NCBI GenBank assembly: GCA_034439755.1 | Contig: JAWXAZ010000034.1 | Location: 1-64,000, forward strand | Length of the DNA: 64,000 bases | Direction of reading: 5' to 3' | From: B1 sp034439755 | GTDB taxonomy: Bacteria > Bacteroidota > Bacteroidia > UKL13-3 | Shown here: positions 35,746 to 45,252 of the stretch, one piece after another | Layout: every line of letters starts with the position of its first letter | How positions within the stretch are numbered: position 1 is the stretch's first letter | Made by a program: the position numbers and the translations under genes | The notes under the pieces: model-generated | What the model saw: only the letters and a program-made list of their open reading frames with translations | Databases searched by the model: none | Told to the model about the DNA's origin: nothing

Positions 35746-37296
35746 TTATGCCCTGTACTCCCCAAAAACTTCTCTAAAAGTATCGGCAATTTCGCCCAAA
35801 GTAGTGTAGTTCTCAACTGCATCAATTATCAATGGCATTACATTGGTTCCATCGGTGGCGGCTTGTTTAATTTGGTTCAGGCCGGTTTGAACCAAATCAT
35901 TGTTGCGCTCTGACCTGAGCTGCTTGAGTTTCTCCATTTGTCCAACCCGAATGTTATCATCCACACGCATAATTGGTGGCATTACATCGTGCTCAGAACC
36001 ATACTTATTTACCCCAACAATAATTTTCTCTTCATGCTCAATGTCCATTTGATAGCGGTACGATGCAGCGGCAATTTCTTTTTGCATATACCCTTGTTCT
36101 ATGGCAGAAACCGAACCGCCCATGGCATCAATCTTTTCAATATAAGCCCATGCCGCAGCTTCAATCTGGTTGGTTAATTCTTCCACAAAATAGCTACCGC
36201 CCATTGGATCAACCGTATCTACTACCCCACTTTCATAAGCAATGATTTGTTGGGTACGCAAGGCTGTGCGCGCAGCCGCTTCTGTAGGCAAACTTAAGGC
36301 TTCATCAAAGCCATTGGTATGTAAACTTTGTGTGCCGCCCATTACCGCAGCCAAGGCTTGCAAGGTAACACGCATAATGTTATTTTCTGGTTGTTGGGCT
36401 TGCAAGGTAGCCCCGCCTGTTTGTGTATGAAAACGCAACATCATGGCTTTGGGATTTTTTGCACCCATGTCTTTTGCCATCTTAGCCCACATTCTTCTGG
36501 CGGCTCTAAACTTGGCTATCTCTTCAAAGAAATTGTTGTGAGCGTTAAAGAAAAAGCTCAAACGCTGACCAAATACATCAATATCCAATCCCTTTTCTTG
36601 TGCGGCTTTTAAATATGATTTTGCATTAGCCAATGTAAAGGCAATTTCTTGAACTGCTGTTGAGCCTGCTTCTCTAATGTGATACCCAGAAATTGAAATG
36701 GTATTCCACTTAGGCACTTCCTTGCTACAATATTCAAAAATATCGGTAATGATGCGCATACTGGGCTTTGGCGGATAAATATACGTGCCCCTTGCAGCAT
36801 ATTCTTTTAAGATATCATTCTGAATGGTGCCACTTATTTTTTTAATATCAGCACCTTGTTTTTTTGCCAAAGCAATATAAAATGCCAATAAAGTTGAAGC
36901 TGTTGCATTTATGGTCATGGAGGTGGTAATTTTCTCCAATTCAATTCCATCAAACAATGTCTCAACATCTTTTAAAGAATCAATGGCTACACCCACTTTA
37001 CCCACTTCACCTTCACTCATTACATGGTCGCTATCGTAACCAATCTGCGTTGGCAAATCAAAAGCCACACTCAAGCCCATGGTGCCATTGGCCAATAAAT
37101 ATTTATACCGCTTATTACTTTCTTCTGCCGTACTAAAACCTGCATATTGCCTCATGGTCCAAAGTCGGCCACGGTACATATCCTTTTGCACACCACGGGT
37201 ATAAGGAAATTCTCCCGGCATTTCGGAAGCATCCTTTACAGAATATATTTCCTTAATCTCTATCTCAGAATCGGTGATATACTTTTTCTCTTCCAT
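35746..37296 (-). CDS. Methylmalonyl-CoA mutase, substrate-binding subunit
   Basis: A 516-aa TIM-barrel subunit of methylmalonyl-CoA mutase-type enzymes: GEFPYTRGVQKDMYRGRLWT, RQYAGFSTAEESNKRYKYLL, GLSVAFDLPTQIGYDSDH, SMTINATAS, TIQNDILKEYAARGTYIYPP, SISGYHIREAGSTAVQEIAF and LRFHTQTGG are all present. The cobalamin-binding domain (DxHxxG) is absent, so this is the separate large subunit and needs a B12-binding partner that is not in this window. It interconverts succinyl-CoA and methylmalonyl-CoA, or a related branched acyl-CoA pair. It is the only gene of this pathway here. Confidence 0.9.
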   Translation of the reverse strand: MEEKKYITDSEIEIKEIYSVKDASEMPGEFPYTRGVQKDMYRGRLWTMRQYAGFSTAEESNKRYKYLLANGTMGLSVAFDLPTQIGYDSDHVMSEGEVGKVGVAIDSLKDVETLFDGIELEKITTSMTINATASTLLAFYIALAKKQGADIKKISGTIQNDILKEYAARGTYIYPPKPSMRIITDIFEYCSKEVPKWNTISISGYHIREAGSTAVQEIAFTLANAKSYLKAAQEKGLDIDVFGQRLSFFFNAHNNFFEEIAKFRAARRMWAKMAKDMGAKNPKAMMLRFHTQTGGATLQAQQPENNIMRVTLQALAAVMGGTQSLHTNGFDEALSLPTEAAARTALRTQQIIAYESGVVDTVDPMGGSYFVEELTNQIEAAAWAYIEKIDAMGGSVSAIEQGYMQKEIAAASYRYQMDIEHEEKIIVGVNKYGSEHDVMPPIMRVDDNIRVGQMEKLKQLRSERNNDLVQTGLNQIKQAATDGTNVMPLIIDAVENYTTLGEIADTFREVFGEYRA

Positions 37297-37495
37297 TTAT
37301 TTACTACTTTACTATTGTCGCTTTCAAATAAATTTGTTCTTATTAGCTTACAAAAGGTTTGTTATGAAAGCTACATTTTAATTATTATTTGGTTCAGCAA
37401 AAAAAAATCCTCCTAAAAAATCTTAGTTACATGAAACATTCAAAACAATATCTATGAATTAAATCATTGGTTTCGCCCCCTTAGCAAAAAAATCA

Positions 37496-38032
37496 CTATC
37501 CAAAAACTAAATCAAATTCCTTTTTAATAAAAGTCAATGCTTTTGCGGTTGGAACAGATTCTATTTTAATTAACTGCTCAAAAATGGCTTTGCTTAAATC
37601 TAATCCCACCGAATTAGGACCAAGATCAGAATAGGAAGTATTAATGAGATTAATCATTTCTTCTTTTACCACTCGTATTACTTGCCATGCCTGAGCCGAC
37701 ACATACAATTGTTGAGATAAGTTGTGGTTGTATTCTGAGTTAATGGCTGCAATAAGCTCCATTTTTAATTGAGAAGCACTAATACCCGGCTTGTGTGTGC
37801 GAATAACCAAACTTTCTGGACTCATGCGTTCCATCAATAAAACGCAACGTTCGTAAGCTTGCAAACGCAGTGGTTGCATGGTTTTAATCTGTTCAGACTT
37901 TAAATCCATCATGCGTTTTTCATATTCTGTATCGAAAAATATTTTAAACTGATAGTAGGTGATTACAAATACAATTAATGCGGGAATTAGGTATTTCGTG
38001 ATCTCAAGGAATAATACAATTACTTCGTTCAT
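37496..38032 (-). CDS. Single-span membrane protein of unknown function
   Basis: A 178-aa protein with one N-terminal transmembrane helix (ITKYLIPALIVFVITYYQF) and a helical cytosolic body containing LRLQAYERCVLLMERMSPES, SQQLYVSAQAWQVIRVVKEE and ALTFIKKEFDLVFG. Similar proteins are, as far as I recall, widespread in Bacteroidota and uncharacterised. It is divergent from ftsK, with 139 bp between starts. Confidence 0.75.
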   Translation of the reverse strand: MNEVIVLFLEITKYLIPALIVFVITYYQFKIFFDTEYEKRMMDLKSEQIKTMQPLRLQAYERCVLLMERMSPESLVIRTHKPGISASQLKMELIAAINSEYNHNLSQQLYVSAQAWQVIRVVKEEMINLINTSYSDLGPNSVGLDLSKAIFEQLIKIESVPTAKALTFIKKEFDLVFG

Positions 38033-38171
38033 GGAGTCAAATTTTGCTCAAAAATAAGGGATTTTGCCTAATTTGTTTTCTTAATTAGAACATTTTCAAA
38101 AAGGATGTGAATAGTTGAACTAATTTTCAATTAAAAAGAAGTAGAATAACTAAATTCGTACTTTGAGAAAA

Positions 38172-40787
38172 ATGGCAAAGAAGGCGAAGGAAAATAAATT
38201 AATTTTTGGCAACGTAGAGGAGTTTCCCGAAAAAGAGGTAACTGCAGAAACCAAAGGAAAAACAAAGAAAGAAGCCGCTAAAAGCGACAAAAAAAAGTAT
38301 TTTAAATTTTTGGCTGATGAACGATTTTTAAAGTCGGCCGGAATCTTTTTTGTCTTCTTTTCCTTGTTTCTTTTTGTTTCGTGTCTTTCATTTTTTAGCG
38401 TTTGGGAAAGCGACCAAAGCCTTGTGCGCTCCATATCTTGGGGCATGCTAAGCGAAACACAACCCAATTTAGCCGAAAATCTTTTGGGCATTATGGGGGC
38501 ATGGCTAAGCTATGTTTTCATTTATAAAGGTTTTGGCATCGCATCCTTTGCTTTTGTATTGTTATTTTTCCTTTTGGGCATTTTACTTTTAACCAATTTA
38601 CAGCCCATTTCCATTTCAAAAACTTTGCGTTACAGCTTTTTTGGTGGCATTTGGTTATCGCTCACCATGGCCTTTTTGTTTCACAGTGCCAATCCACTTT
38701 TGGCTGGTTCGTTTGGACATTTCGGGTTTCTCTATTTAAAATCTCTGTTGGGCTATGCAGGCACTGGTTTTGCCCTACTTGCCTATGTGCTCATATTTTT
38801 TGTGGCCGTTTTTAACATCAAATTCTATGAATCTAAACCTGTTGAAGAAAAAAGCACGACTAATTCTTTAAGTACAGTAGGAGAAAATGAAAAAAGCATT
38901 TCAGAAATAGAAAATGTGCCCATAGATGGCAATGATTTCGTTCTAACCCAATTGCCCGTGGAGCAAAAATCAGAGCTGCAAGCTCCTGAGCCAGAAATAA
39001 TGCCTGCAACAGTAGAAGCAATAAGTGCAGAAGAACAAGGCTTGGTGCTAGAAATCAATGAAAGTGCGCCAGACGAAATTGAAGAGATAAAAGATACACC
39101 TGAGGTTCCAATAGAAATTCCTGACCATGCGGCAATGGAACCAGAAACGGAGTCGGTTCAGACCGAAACTAAAACGGGATTAACCACAGACAGCGGCTTG
39201 GTATTGCAAGTGCAAGAAACGCCTGTTGAAGAAGAAACCGACTTAGATGCAACGCCTGCCCACAGCGGGTTAACAACGCCTTACGACCCAACATTAGACT
39301 ATAGTCACTACCAGTTTCCTACCTTAGATTTATTAAATGATTATGGCGATAACAAAGCCAAAGTAGAGAGTGCAGAATTGAGCGAAAAAACCCGCATGAT
39401 TGAGGAAACGCTCAAGAATTATGGCATTGGTATTAAGCGCATTTCGGCTACCATTGGGCCCACGGTTACTTTATACGAAATTATTCCGCAAGATGGGGTG
39501 CGCATTGCAAAAATTAAAAACTTGGAGGATGATATTGCCTTGAGTTTAGCGGCTTTGGGCATTCGTATTATTGCGCCTATTCCGGGCAGGGGAACCATTG
39601 GTATTGAGGTGCCAAATGCAAATCCTGCCATGGTAAGCATGCGTTCTGTGCTTTCATCCCCTAAGTTTATTCATGCCGAAATGGATTTGCCTATTGCATT
39701 TGGCAAGACCATTAGCAATGAAGTTTTTGTAACCGACTTGGCCAAGATGCCGCATCTTTTAATGGCCGGTGCTACAGGGCAAGGAAAATCGGTGGGCTTA
39801 AATTGTGTGTTGGCTTCGCTATTATATAAGAAGCATCCATCGCAAATTAAATTTGTTCTGGTTGATCCAAAGAAGGTGGAGTTGAACATCTATAAAACGA
39901 TAGAACGACATTTCTTGGCTAAGATTCCGGGCGATCAAGATGCGATTTTGACCGATACCAAATTGGTGATTCATACGTTGAATTCTTTGTGCAAGGAGAT
40001 GGACGATCGCTATGATTTGTTGAAGGATGCGCAGGTAAGGAATTTGAAAGAGTATAATGCCAAGTTTATTAGCAGAAGGTTGCCGCCTACCGATAAAATA
40101 AAGCACAGGTATTTACCTTATATCATTGTGGTAATAGATGAGTTGGCCGATTTAATGATGACGGCGGGCAAGGAAGTGGAGTTCCCAATTGCACGTTTGG
40201 CGCAGTTGGCTAGGGCAATTGGCATACATTTAATCTTAGCAACGCAAAGGCCAAGTGTGAATATTATTACTGGAACCATTAAGGCAAACTTTCCGGCGAG
40301 GTTGGCTTTTAGGGTTTCGCAGAAGATTGATTCGCGTACTATTTTGGATGCAAATGGGGCCGATCAATTGATTGGAAAGGGAGATATGTTGTTTAGCAAT
40401 GGCAACGATTTAATTAGGTTGCAATGTGCTTTTGTGGATACGCCTGAAGTTGAAAAAATAACCGATTTTATTGGCAGTCAGCAAGGGCGGGAACCATATG
40501 AATTGCCTTTGGTTCAGACCGAAAGCGACGATGTGGGTGGTGGCGAAGGTTTTGACCATGAGAACCGTGATAGTTTATTTGAGGAGGCTGCGCGCTTAAT
40601 TGTGGTGCATCAACAAGGCTCTACTTCATTGATTCAGCGTAGGCTTAATTTGGGGTATAACAGGGCTGGCCGCTTAATTGATCAACTTGAGAAAGCCGGC
40701 ATTGTGGGTCCGTTTAAGGGCAGCAAGGCAAGGGAGGTAATTGTGAAGACGGAGGCCGAGTTGGAAGAAGTTTTGAGTAGGCTTTAA
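38172..40787 (+). CDS. ftsK: DNA translocase FtsK
   Basis: An 871-aa FtsK/SpoIIIE-type translocase. A basic N-terminus precedes four membrane helices (residues ~50-210). An acidic, repetitive linker (~220-390) leads to the motor domain: HLLMAGATGQGKSVGLN (Walker A), YIIVVIDELADLMM (Walker B) and LARAIGIHLILATQRPSVNI. The C-terminal winged-helix gamma domain (QQGSTSLIQRRLNLGYNRAG) reads orienting sequences. It pumps chromosome ends through the septum for dimer resolution. ATG 38172 is used; the TTG nine bases upstream is unlikely. LolA-like follows 88 bp downstream. Confidence 0.95.
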   Translation: MAKKAKENKLIFGNVEEFPEKEVTAETKGKTKKEAAKSDKKKYFKFLADERFLKSAGIFFVFFSLFLFVSCLSFFSVWESDQSLVRSISWGMLSETQPNLAENLLGIMGAWLSYVFIYKGFGIASFAFVLLFFLLGILLLTNLQPISISKTLRYSFFGGIWLSLTMAFLFHSANPLLAGSFGHFGFLYLKSLLGYAGTGFALLAYVLIFFVAVFNIKFYESKPVEEKSTTNSLSTVGENEKSISEIENVPIDGNDFVLTQLPVEQKSELQAPEPEIMPATVEAISAEEQGLVLEINESAPDEIEEIKDTPEVPIEIPDHAAMEPETESVQTETKTGLTTDSGLVLQVQETPVEEETDLDATPAHSGLTTPYDPTLDYSHYQFPTLDLLNDYGDNKAKVESAELSEKTRMIEETLKNYGIGIKRISATIGPTVTLYEIIPQDGVRIAKIKNLEDDIALSLAALGIRIIAPIPGRGTIGIEVPNANPAMVSMRSVLSSPKFIHAEMDLPIAFGKTISNEVFVTDLAKMPHLLMAGATGQGKSVGLNCVLASLLYKKHPSQIKFVLVDPKKVELNIYKTIERHFLAKIPGDQDAILTDTKLVIHTLNSLCKEMDDRYDLLKDAQVRNLKEYNAKFISRRLPPTDKIKHRYLPYIIVVIDELADLMMTAGKEVEFPIARLAQLARAIGIHLILATQRPSVNIITGTIKANFPARLAFRVSQKIDSRTILDANGADQLIGKGDMLFSNGNDLIRLQCAFVDTPEVEKITDFIGSQQGREPYELPLVQTESDDVGGGEGFDHENRDSLFEEAARLIVVHQQGSTSLIQRRLNLGYNRAGRLIDQLEKAGIVGPFKGSKAREVIVKTEAELEEVLSRL

Positions 40788-40875
40788 ACCATTGAGTCTA
40801 TTGACTATCTAACTGATTGATGTCATTTTTAAAATTTCTTTCCAATTTTAGAATTAATAATTAAATATTTGCACT

Positions 40876-41523
40876 GTGAAAAACATATTGATTACATGCG
40901 CGGCATTGTTTTTATTTAACATAGTTGGCGCTCAAACTGTCAAACAAAACGAGGCAGAAAAACTGATGGAGCGCATCAGCAAAAGGTATAAGGCATTTAA
41001 GTCTATGAAGGCCGATTTTGTTTATACCATTGAAAACAAACAACAGAAAAGTCAGGAAAAACAAAAAGGCAATATTTTAGTGAAGGGCAATAAGTTTAAA
41101 TTAGACATTGCCAATCAATTAATTATTTGTGATAACAAGACTATTTGGACATACAGCAGAGAGGTAAATGAGGTGCAAATTAACAATTATTCTCCTAAGG
41201 AGGGCGCCATTAGAATGGACGATTTATTTACCATGTATGGCAAGGGTTTCTTATATAAAATTACAGAAACCAAGAAAGATGGAAACAAGGAAATTGTGGT
41301 GATGGAGTTAACGCCAAAGGACAAGAAAAAGAAGTTTTTTAAAATTAAGGTTACTTTGGATAAGACCAATCAAACCATATTAAATTCTCAGGTTTTCGAA
41401 AAATCTGGCACCATCCATAATTATAGCGTGACCAACCAAGTGCCAAATTTAAAATTTGACGACAATCAATTTGTGTTTGATGTAAAAAAATATCCAGGCG
41501 TTGAGATTATTGATCTGCGTTAG
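40876..41523 (+). CDS. lolA: LolA-like outer-membrane lipoprotein carrier
   Basis: A 215-aa periplasmic protein starting at GTG 40876, with signal MKNILITCAALFLFNIVGAQ. The body has the LolA pattern: LMERISKRYKAFKSMKADFV, KGNILVKGNKFKLDI, ICDNKTIWTYS and a concave beta-sheet ending in YPGVEIIDLR. LolA carries lipoproteins from the inner to the outer membrane; in Bacteroidota the partner LolB is usually missing. It follows ftsK on the same strand, an arrangement also seen in other bacteria (ftsK-lolA), and is convergent with the first DUF1573 gene. Confidence 0.85.
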   Translation: MKNILITCAALFLFNIVGAQTVKQNEAEKLMERISKRYKAFKSMKADFVYTIENKQQKSQEKQKGNILVKGNKFKLDIANQLIICDNKTIWTYSREVNEVQINNYSPKEGAIRMDDLFTMYGKGFLYKITETKKDGNKEIVVMELTPKDKKKKFFKIKVTLDKTNQTILNSQVFEKSGTIHNYSVTNQVPNLKFDDNQFVFDVKKYPGVEIIDLR

Positions 41524-41529
41524 GTTTCT

Positions 41530-41979
41530 TTAAAACCCGCCTCCTACATCAATCTTAACGGGCGATTGTGGTTGCTTTGGTGTGTCTTCAACAGCCCCAC
41601 TAATAGTTAGCTGTTGAGAACCGTTTGTAGCATTAGATTGCACAGTTATTCCTTTCGAAAATGGACCTCTAAAATTGCCAGGATTGTAAATGGCTTTAAT
41701 TTTAGATTTTTGTCCTGGCATAATGGGTTCTCTTGGCCATTCTGGTGTGGTACAACCGCAACCGGGCTGCACGTTGCTTAAAATTAATGGCGCTTTGCCC
41801 TTGTTTGTAAAAACAAATTCGTATTCTGATTGCCTACCGTCGTAGATTTTCCCAAAATCGTGTACCAAAGTTTCAAACTCAATACTTGCTTTAGGCTCAT
41901 TGTCCTTTTTTGTTTCTGTTTGAGCAAAAGTGAGTAAGGCAAAAATGCTAAGAGAGGCAGTAAAAAATATTTTTTTCAT
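41530..41979 (-). CDS. DUF1573 periplasmic protein (paralog 1)
   Basis: About 149 aa with a signal peptide (MKKIFFTASLSIFALLTFAQ). The DUF1573 immunoglobulin-like domain follows: VHDFGKIYDGRQSEYEFVFT, KGKAPLILSNVQPGCGCTTP, EWPREPIMPGQKSKIKAIYN. The two adjacent cysteines of GCGCTTP are the family mark. Function is unknown. It is closely similar to the next gene upstream and is separated from it by a terminator, so the two are separately transcribed. Confidence 0.9.
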   Translation of the reverse strand: MKKIFFTASLSIFALLTFAQTETKKDNEPKASIEFETLVHDFGKIYDGRQSEYEFVFTNKGKAPLILSNVQPGCGCTTPEWPREPIMPGQKSKIKAIYNPGNFRGPFSKGITVQSNATNGSQQLTISGAVEDTPKQPQSPVKIDVGGGF

Positions 41980-41992
41980 ATACATAAAAATA

Positions 41993-42028
41993 AAAAAACC
42001 TGCGCATACAATGGATGCGCAGGTTTTT
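41993..42028 (-). terminator. Intrinsic terminator between the DUF1573 paralogs
   Basis: A perfect 14-bp stem AAAAACCTGCGCAT/ATGCGCAGGTTTTT with loop ACAATGG (42008-42014), followed on the minus strand by a T run. It closes the gene at 42044-42463. Confidence 0.95.
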
Positions 42029-42043
42029 GATTATAACAAGGAA

Positions 42044-42463
42044 TTACTTTTGTTCGGCAGGTTTTACATCACCTTTAAGATACAATATAATAGTTGAGTT
42101 TTTTGCATTGCTCACTACAGTTACACTTTTTGTAAAAGGGCCAGGAGAAGCTGCATTGTAAGTAGCTTTAACAGTTCCTGTTTTACCTGGCTTAATTGGC
42201 TCTCTAGTCCAATCTGGTGTAGTACAACCACAGCTAGCAGAAGCGTTAGTAATAATCAAAGGCGTTTTTCCAGTATTTTTGAAAATAAAATCGTAAGTTG
42301 CTGGAGTTCCTTGAGGAATTGCACCAAAGTCATGCGTTTCTTTATCGAATTTAATTTCAGCAACTTTGTTGTCTGTTGCTGGAGCTTGTACATCCGGAGT
42401 TTGAGCATTAACGGATAATAGTCCTCCAAATGCAATGATTGCGGTTAAAATTAGTTTTTTCAT
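42044..42463 (-). CDS. DUF1573 periplasmic protein (paralog 2)
   Basis: A 139-aa protein with a signal peptide (MKKLILTAIIAFGGLLSVNAQ) and one DUF1573 domain: FDKETHDFGAIPQGTPATYD, GKTPLIITNASASCGCTTPD, WTREPIKPGKTGTVKATYNA. It aligns with the neighbouring paralog across its whole mature length, which points to a tandem duplication. It ends in a Lys-rich tail. Its promoter lies in the 180-bp region divergent from the E1 dehydrogenase gene. Confidence 0.9.
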   Translation of the reverse strand: MKKLILTAIIAFGGLLSVNAQTPDVQAPATDNKVAEIKFDKETHDFGAIPQGTPATYDFIFKNTGKTPLIITNASASCGCTTPDWTREPIKPGKTGTVKATYNAASPGPFTKSVTVVSNAKNSTIILYLKGDVKPAEQK

Positions 42464-42643
42464 TTGATTGTTTATTTATTTTAAATAATATAGTCTTTTG
42501 CAATTACCGATCCAAAAATAAGCTAGTTTGAATAGTATAGCAATAATACGCATTTAAAAAATTGTTAAAAGCAAGTTGGCAGATATTCTTTAATTGTTTT
42601 GGATAATTCTTAAAAATCTTTAGGTTTGGAAAGGAAGAAAAAT

Positions 42644-45043
42644 ATGGATATGACGGAAACAGCATTGGTTCAAGCCGACCAAAAATATAAGATAGTAATT
42701 TTAGAGGATTACCGCATTGCTTATCAGAGCAGGTTAACGAGTTTATTGGGCAGAAAAGAAGTACTTACTGGAAAGGCCAAATTTGGCATATTTGGTGATG
42801 GCAAAGAATTGCCGCAGATAGCCATGGCAAAGGCTTTTCGCAAGGGCGATTTTAGAAGTGGGTATTACCGCGACCAAACTTTTATGATGGCTTCTGGCTT
42901 GTTAAATATACAAGAATTTTTTGCACAATTATATGCTAATACCGATGTAAATGCAGAGCCTGCAAGTGCTGGAAGAATGATGAATGGCCATTATGGCACA
43001 AGGTCATTGGATGAGCATGGACAATGGAAAGAATTAAAAAACTTAAAAAACTCTTCTTCAGATATTTCACCAACTGCGGCACAAATGCTCCGCCTGGTTG
43101 GACTGGCACACGCGTCAAAATATTATAGGCAGCACAAAGATTTAATTGGCACCAACGCGTTTTCCGTAAATGGCAATGAGGTTGCTTGGGGCACCATCGG
43201 AAATGCAAGCACCAGCGAAGGTCATTTCTTTGAAGCTATCAATGCAGGAGGTGTTTTACAAGTGCCTATGGTTGTTTCTGTATGGGACGATTCTTATGGC
43301 ATTTCGGTTCATGCAAAATATCAAACCACAAAAGAAAATATTTCAGAAATCTTAAAAGGGTTTCAAAGGGATGAAAAGGGAGAAGGCTATCAAATTTTTA
43401 CGGTGAAAGGTTGGGATTACCCAGCACTTTGCGCTGTTTATGAAGAAGCAGGAAAATTATCTAGGGAAAAACACATCCCTTGTTTGGTGCATGTAACAGA
43501 ATTAACCCAGCCACAAGGTCACTCCACCTCTGGCTCTCACGAAAGATATAAGAGCAAAGAGCGTTTGGCATGGGAATTAGAAAACGATTGCTTAAAACGC
43601 TTTAAAGAATGGATTCTTAAAAATAATATTTCTACTGAATCTGAATTGGAGCAGATTGAAAATGATGCAAAAATTCTGGTAAATGTTTCTAAGAAAAACG
43701 CATGGGAATCATACTTAAATCCCATAAAACAAGAAATTGCAGAATCTTGTAATTTACTAAATAACCTAGCAGAACAAACTAGTAAAGGCGACGAAATTGC
43801 AGCCCTTGCGCAAGAATTAAGCAGCATTGCGGAACCCATTAGAAAAGAAATAGGCGTTGCCATTCACAAAGCCCTTAGGTTAACTTTTTCTGAAAAAACA
43901 GATGCTAGAAGAAACTTAGAATCGTGGAAAAGCACTTTTGAGAAAAATAATTTCGACCGCTATAACTCATACCTGCACAGTGAATCTTCCTTGGGTGCAT
44001 TAAAAGTAGTTGAAGTAAAACCTATTTTCAATGAGGGTTCAAAAATGGTCGATGGCAGAGAAGTCTTGGTTGCCTATTTTGACCAATTGTTTAGCAAAGA
44101 CCCGCGCGTAATGGCCTTTGGTGAAGATGTTGGAAAAATTGGCGATGTGAACCAAGGCTTTGCTGGCCTGCAAGAAAAACATGGCGAAGGAAGAATATTT
44201 GATACGGGCATTAGGGAATTAACCATTGTTGGGCAAGGAATTGGAACTGCCATGCGTGGGTTGAGGCCTATTGCAGAAATTCAATACTTAGATTATTTAT
44301 TGTATGCTTTGCAACCACTGAGCGACGATGTTGCTACCTTACAATATCGCACCAAGGGTGGTCAAAAGGCTCCGCTTATAATTAGAACACGCGGACATAG
44401 ATTGGAAGGGATTTGGCATTCTGGTTCACCCATGGGTATGATCCTAAATTCATTAAGAGGCATGCTGGTGCTTACACCTAGGAATATGGTTCAAGCTGCT
44501 GGTATGTACCAAACCTTAATACAATCTGATGAACCAGCCCTTATTATTGAATGCTTAAATGGTTATCGATTAAAGGAACGCATGCCAGAAAATTTAGGAG
44601 AATACACCATTCCTTTAGGCATTCCAGAAATTATTGAAGAAGGAAGCGATGTTACGGTAGTTTCTTATGGCTCTACCTTAAGGGTAGTGCAAGAGGCCAG
44701 CAAAATGCTAAAAGAAGTAGGCATATTAATTGAAATTATAGACGTACAAACCTTATTGCCATTCGATATAAATCACCTTATTTCTGAGTCGTTAAAAAAG
44801 ACAAACAAATTGGTGGTAATTGATGAAGATGTTCCAGGTGGAGCCAGCGCTTTTATCTTGCAACAAATACTAGAGCAGCAAGATGGATATCACCATTTAG
44901 ATGCCAAACCAATTACCCTAACGGCAAAGGCGCACCGACCAGCTTACGGCACTGATGGCGATTATTTTAGCAAGCCTAATGCAGAAGAAATGTACGATGC
45001 TATTTTTAATCTCATGCTTGCCTATAATCCAAATAGGTTCTAA
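42644..45043 (+). CDS. Fused E1 alpha/beta 2-oxoacid dehydrogenase
   Basis: About 799 aa in which both E1 chains are joined. The alpha half (to ~400) has FRSGYYRDQTFMMASGL, GRMMNGHYGTR and the thiamine-diphosphate-binding IGNASTSEGHFFEAINAGG. The beta half (~460-799) has VMAFGEDVGKIGDVNQGFAG, PIAEIQYLDYLLYALQPLSD, RTRGHRLEGIWHSGSPMG and VVIDEDVPGGASAFILQ. Such fusions in Bacteroidota decarboxylate pyruvate or branched-chain 2-oxoacids as part of an E1-E2-E3 complex; the substrate is not decided by sequence alone. ATG 42644 follows an AAGGAAG ribosome-binding site. E2 and E3 genes are not in the window. Confidence 0.9.
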   Translation: MDMTETALVQADQKYKIVILEDYRIAYQSRLTSLLGRKEVLTGKAKFGIFGDGKELPQIAMAKAFRKGDFRSGYYRDQTFMMASGLLNIQEFFAQLYANTDVNAEPASAGRMMNGHYGTRSLDEHGQWKELKNLKNSSSDISPTAAQMLRLVGLAHASKYYRQHKDLIGTNAFSVNGNEVAWGTIGNASTSEGHFFEAINAGGVLQVPMVVSVWDDSYGISVHAKYQTTKENISEILKGFQRDEKGEGYQIFTVKGWDYPALCAVYEEAGKLSREKHIPCLVHVTELTQPQGHSTSGSHERYKSKERLAWELENDCLKRFKEWILKNNISTESELEQIENDAKILVNVSKKNAWESYLNPIKQEIAESCNLLNNLAEQTSKGDEIAALAQELSSIAEPIRKEIGVAIHKALRLTFSEKTDARRNLESWKSTFEKNNFDRYNSYLHSESSLGALKVVEVKPIFNEGSKMVDGREVLVAYFDQLFSKDPRVMAFGEDVGKIGDVNQGFAGLQEKHGEGRIFDTGIRELTIVGQGIGTAMRGLRPIAEIQYLDYLLYALQPLSDDVATLQYRTKGGQKAPLIIRTRGHRLEGIWHSGSPMGMILNSLRGMLVLTPRNMVQAAGMYQTLIQSDEPALIIECLNGYRLKERMPENLGEYTIPLGIPEIIEEGSDVTVVSYGSTLRVVQEASKMLKEVGILIEIIDVQTLLPFDINHLISESLKKTNKLVVIDEDVPGGASAFILQQILEQQDGYHHLDAKPITLTAKAHRPAYGTDGDYFSKPNAEEMYDAIFNLMLAYNPNRF

Positions 45044-45045
45044 AA

Positions 45046-45176
45046 ATACCAATTGTAATTATTAAATAGCCCAAAGCTATTTGATAATTTTACTAGGGTA
45101 AATGCCGATATAACAAAATAATTATCCAATGAGATATTTGTCGAAATTGGACTATATATTTTGCGTTTTCGGTTTA
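45046..45176 (+). repeat. Intergenic repeat, type 1 unit (single)
   Basis: About 131 bp from AATACC to TTTTCGGTTT with the same ordered landmarks as the units at 29115 and 30863 (GTAATTATTAAATAGCCC, TAAATGCCGATAT, GAGATATTTGT). No type 2 unit is attached here. Confidence 0.85.
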
Positions 45177-45204
45177 AGACTAAATAAAATTCGGTATGAA
45201 CCGA

Positions 45205-45252
45205 AAGCAAAAAAAAGCGGCTGTTTTCATTGTTGAAACAGCCGCTTTTTTT
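45205..45252. terminator. Bidirectional intrinsic terminator
   Basis: AGCGGCTGTTTTCA pairs with TTGAAACAGCCGCT (one unpaired base), with A and T runs on both sides, between the convergent E1 gene and the large type IX cargo gene. Confidence 0.9.
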
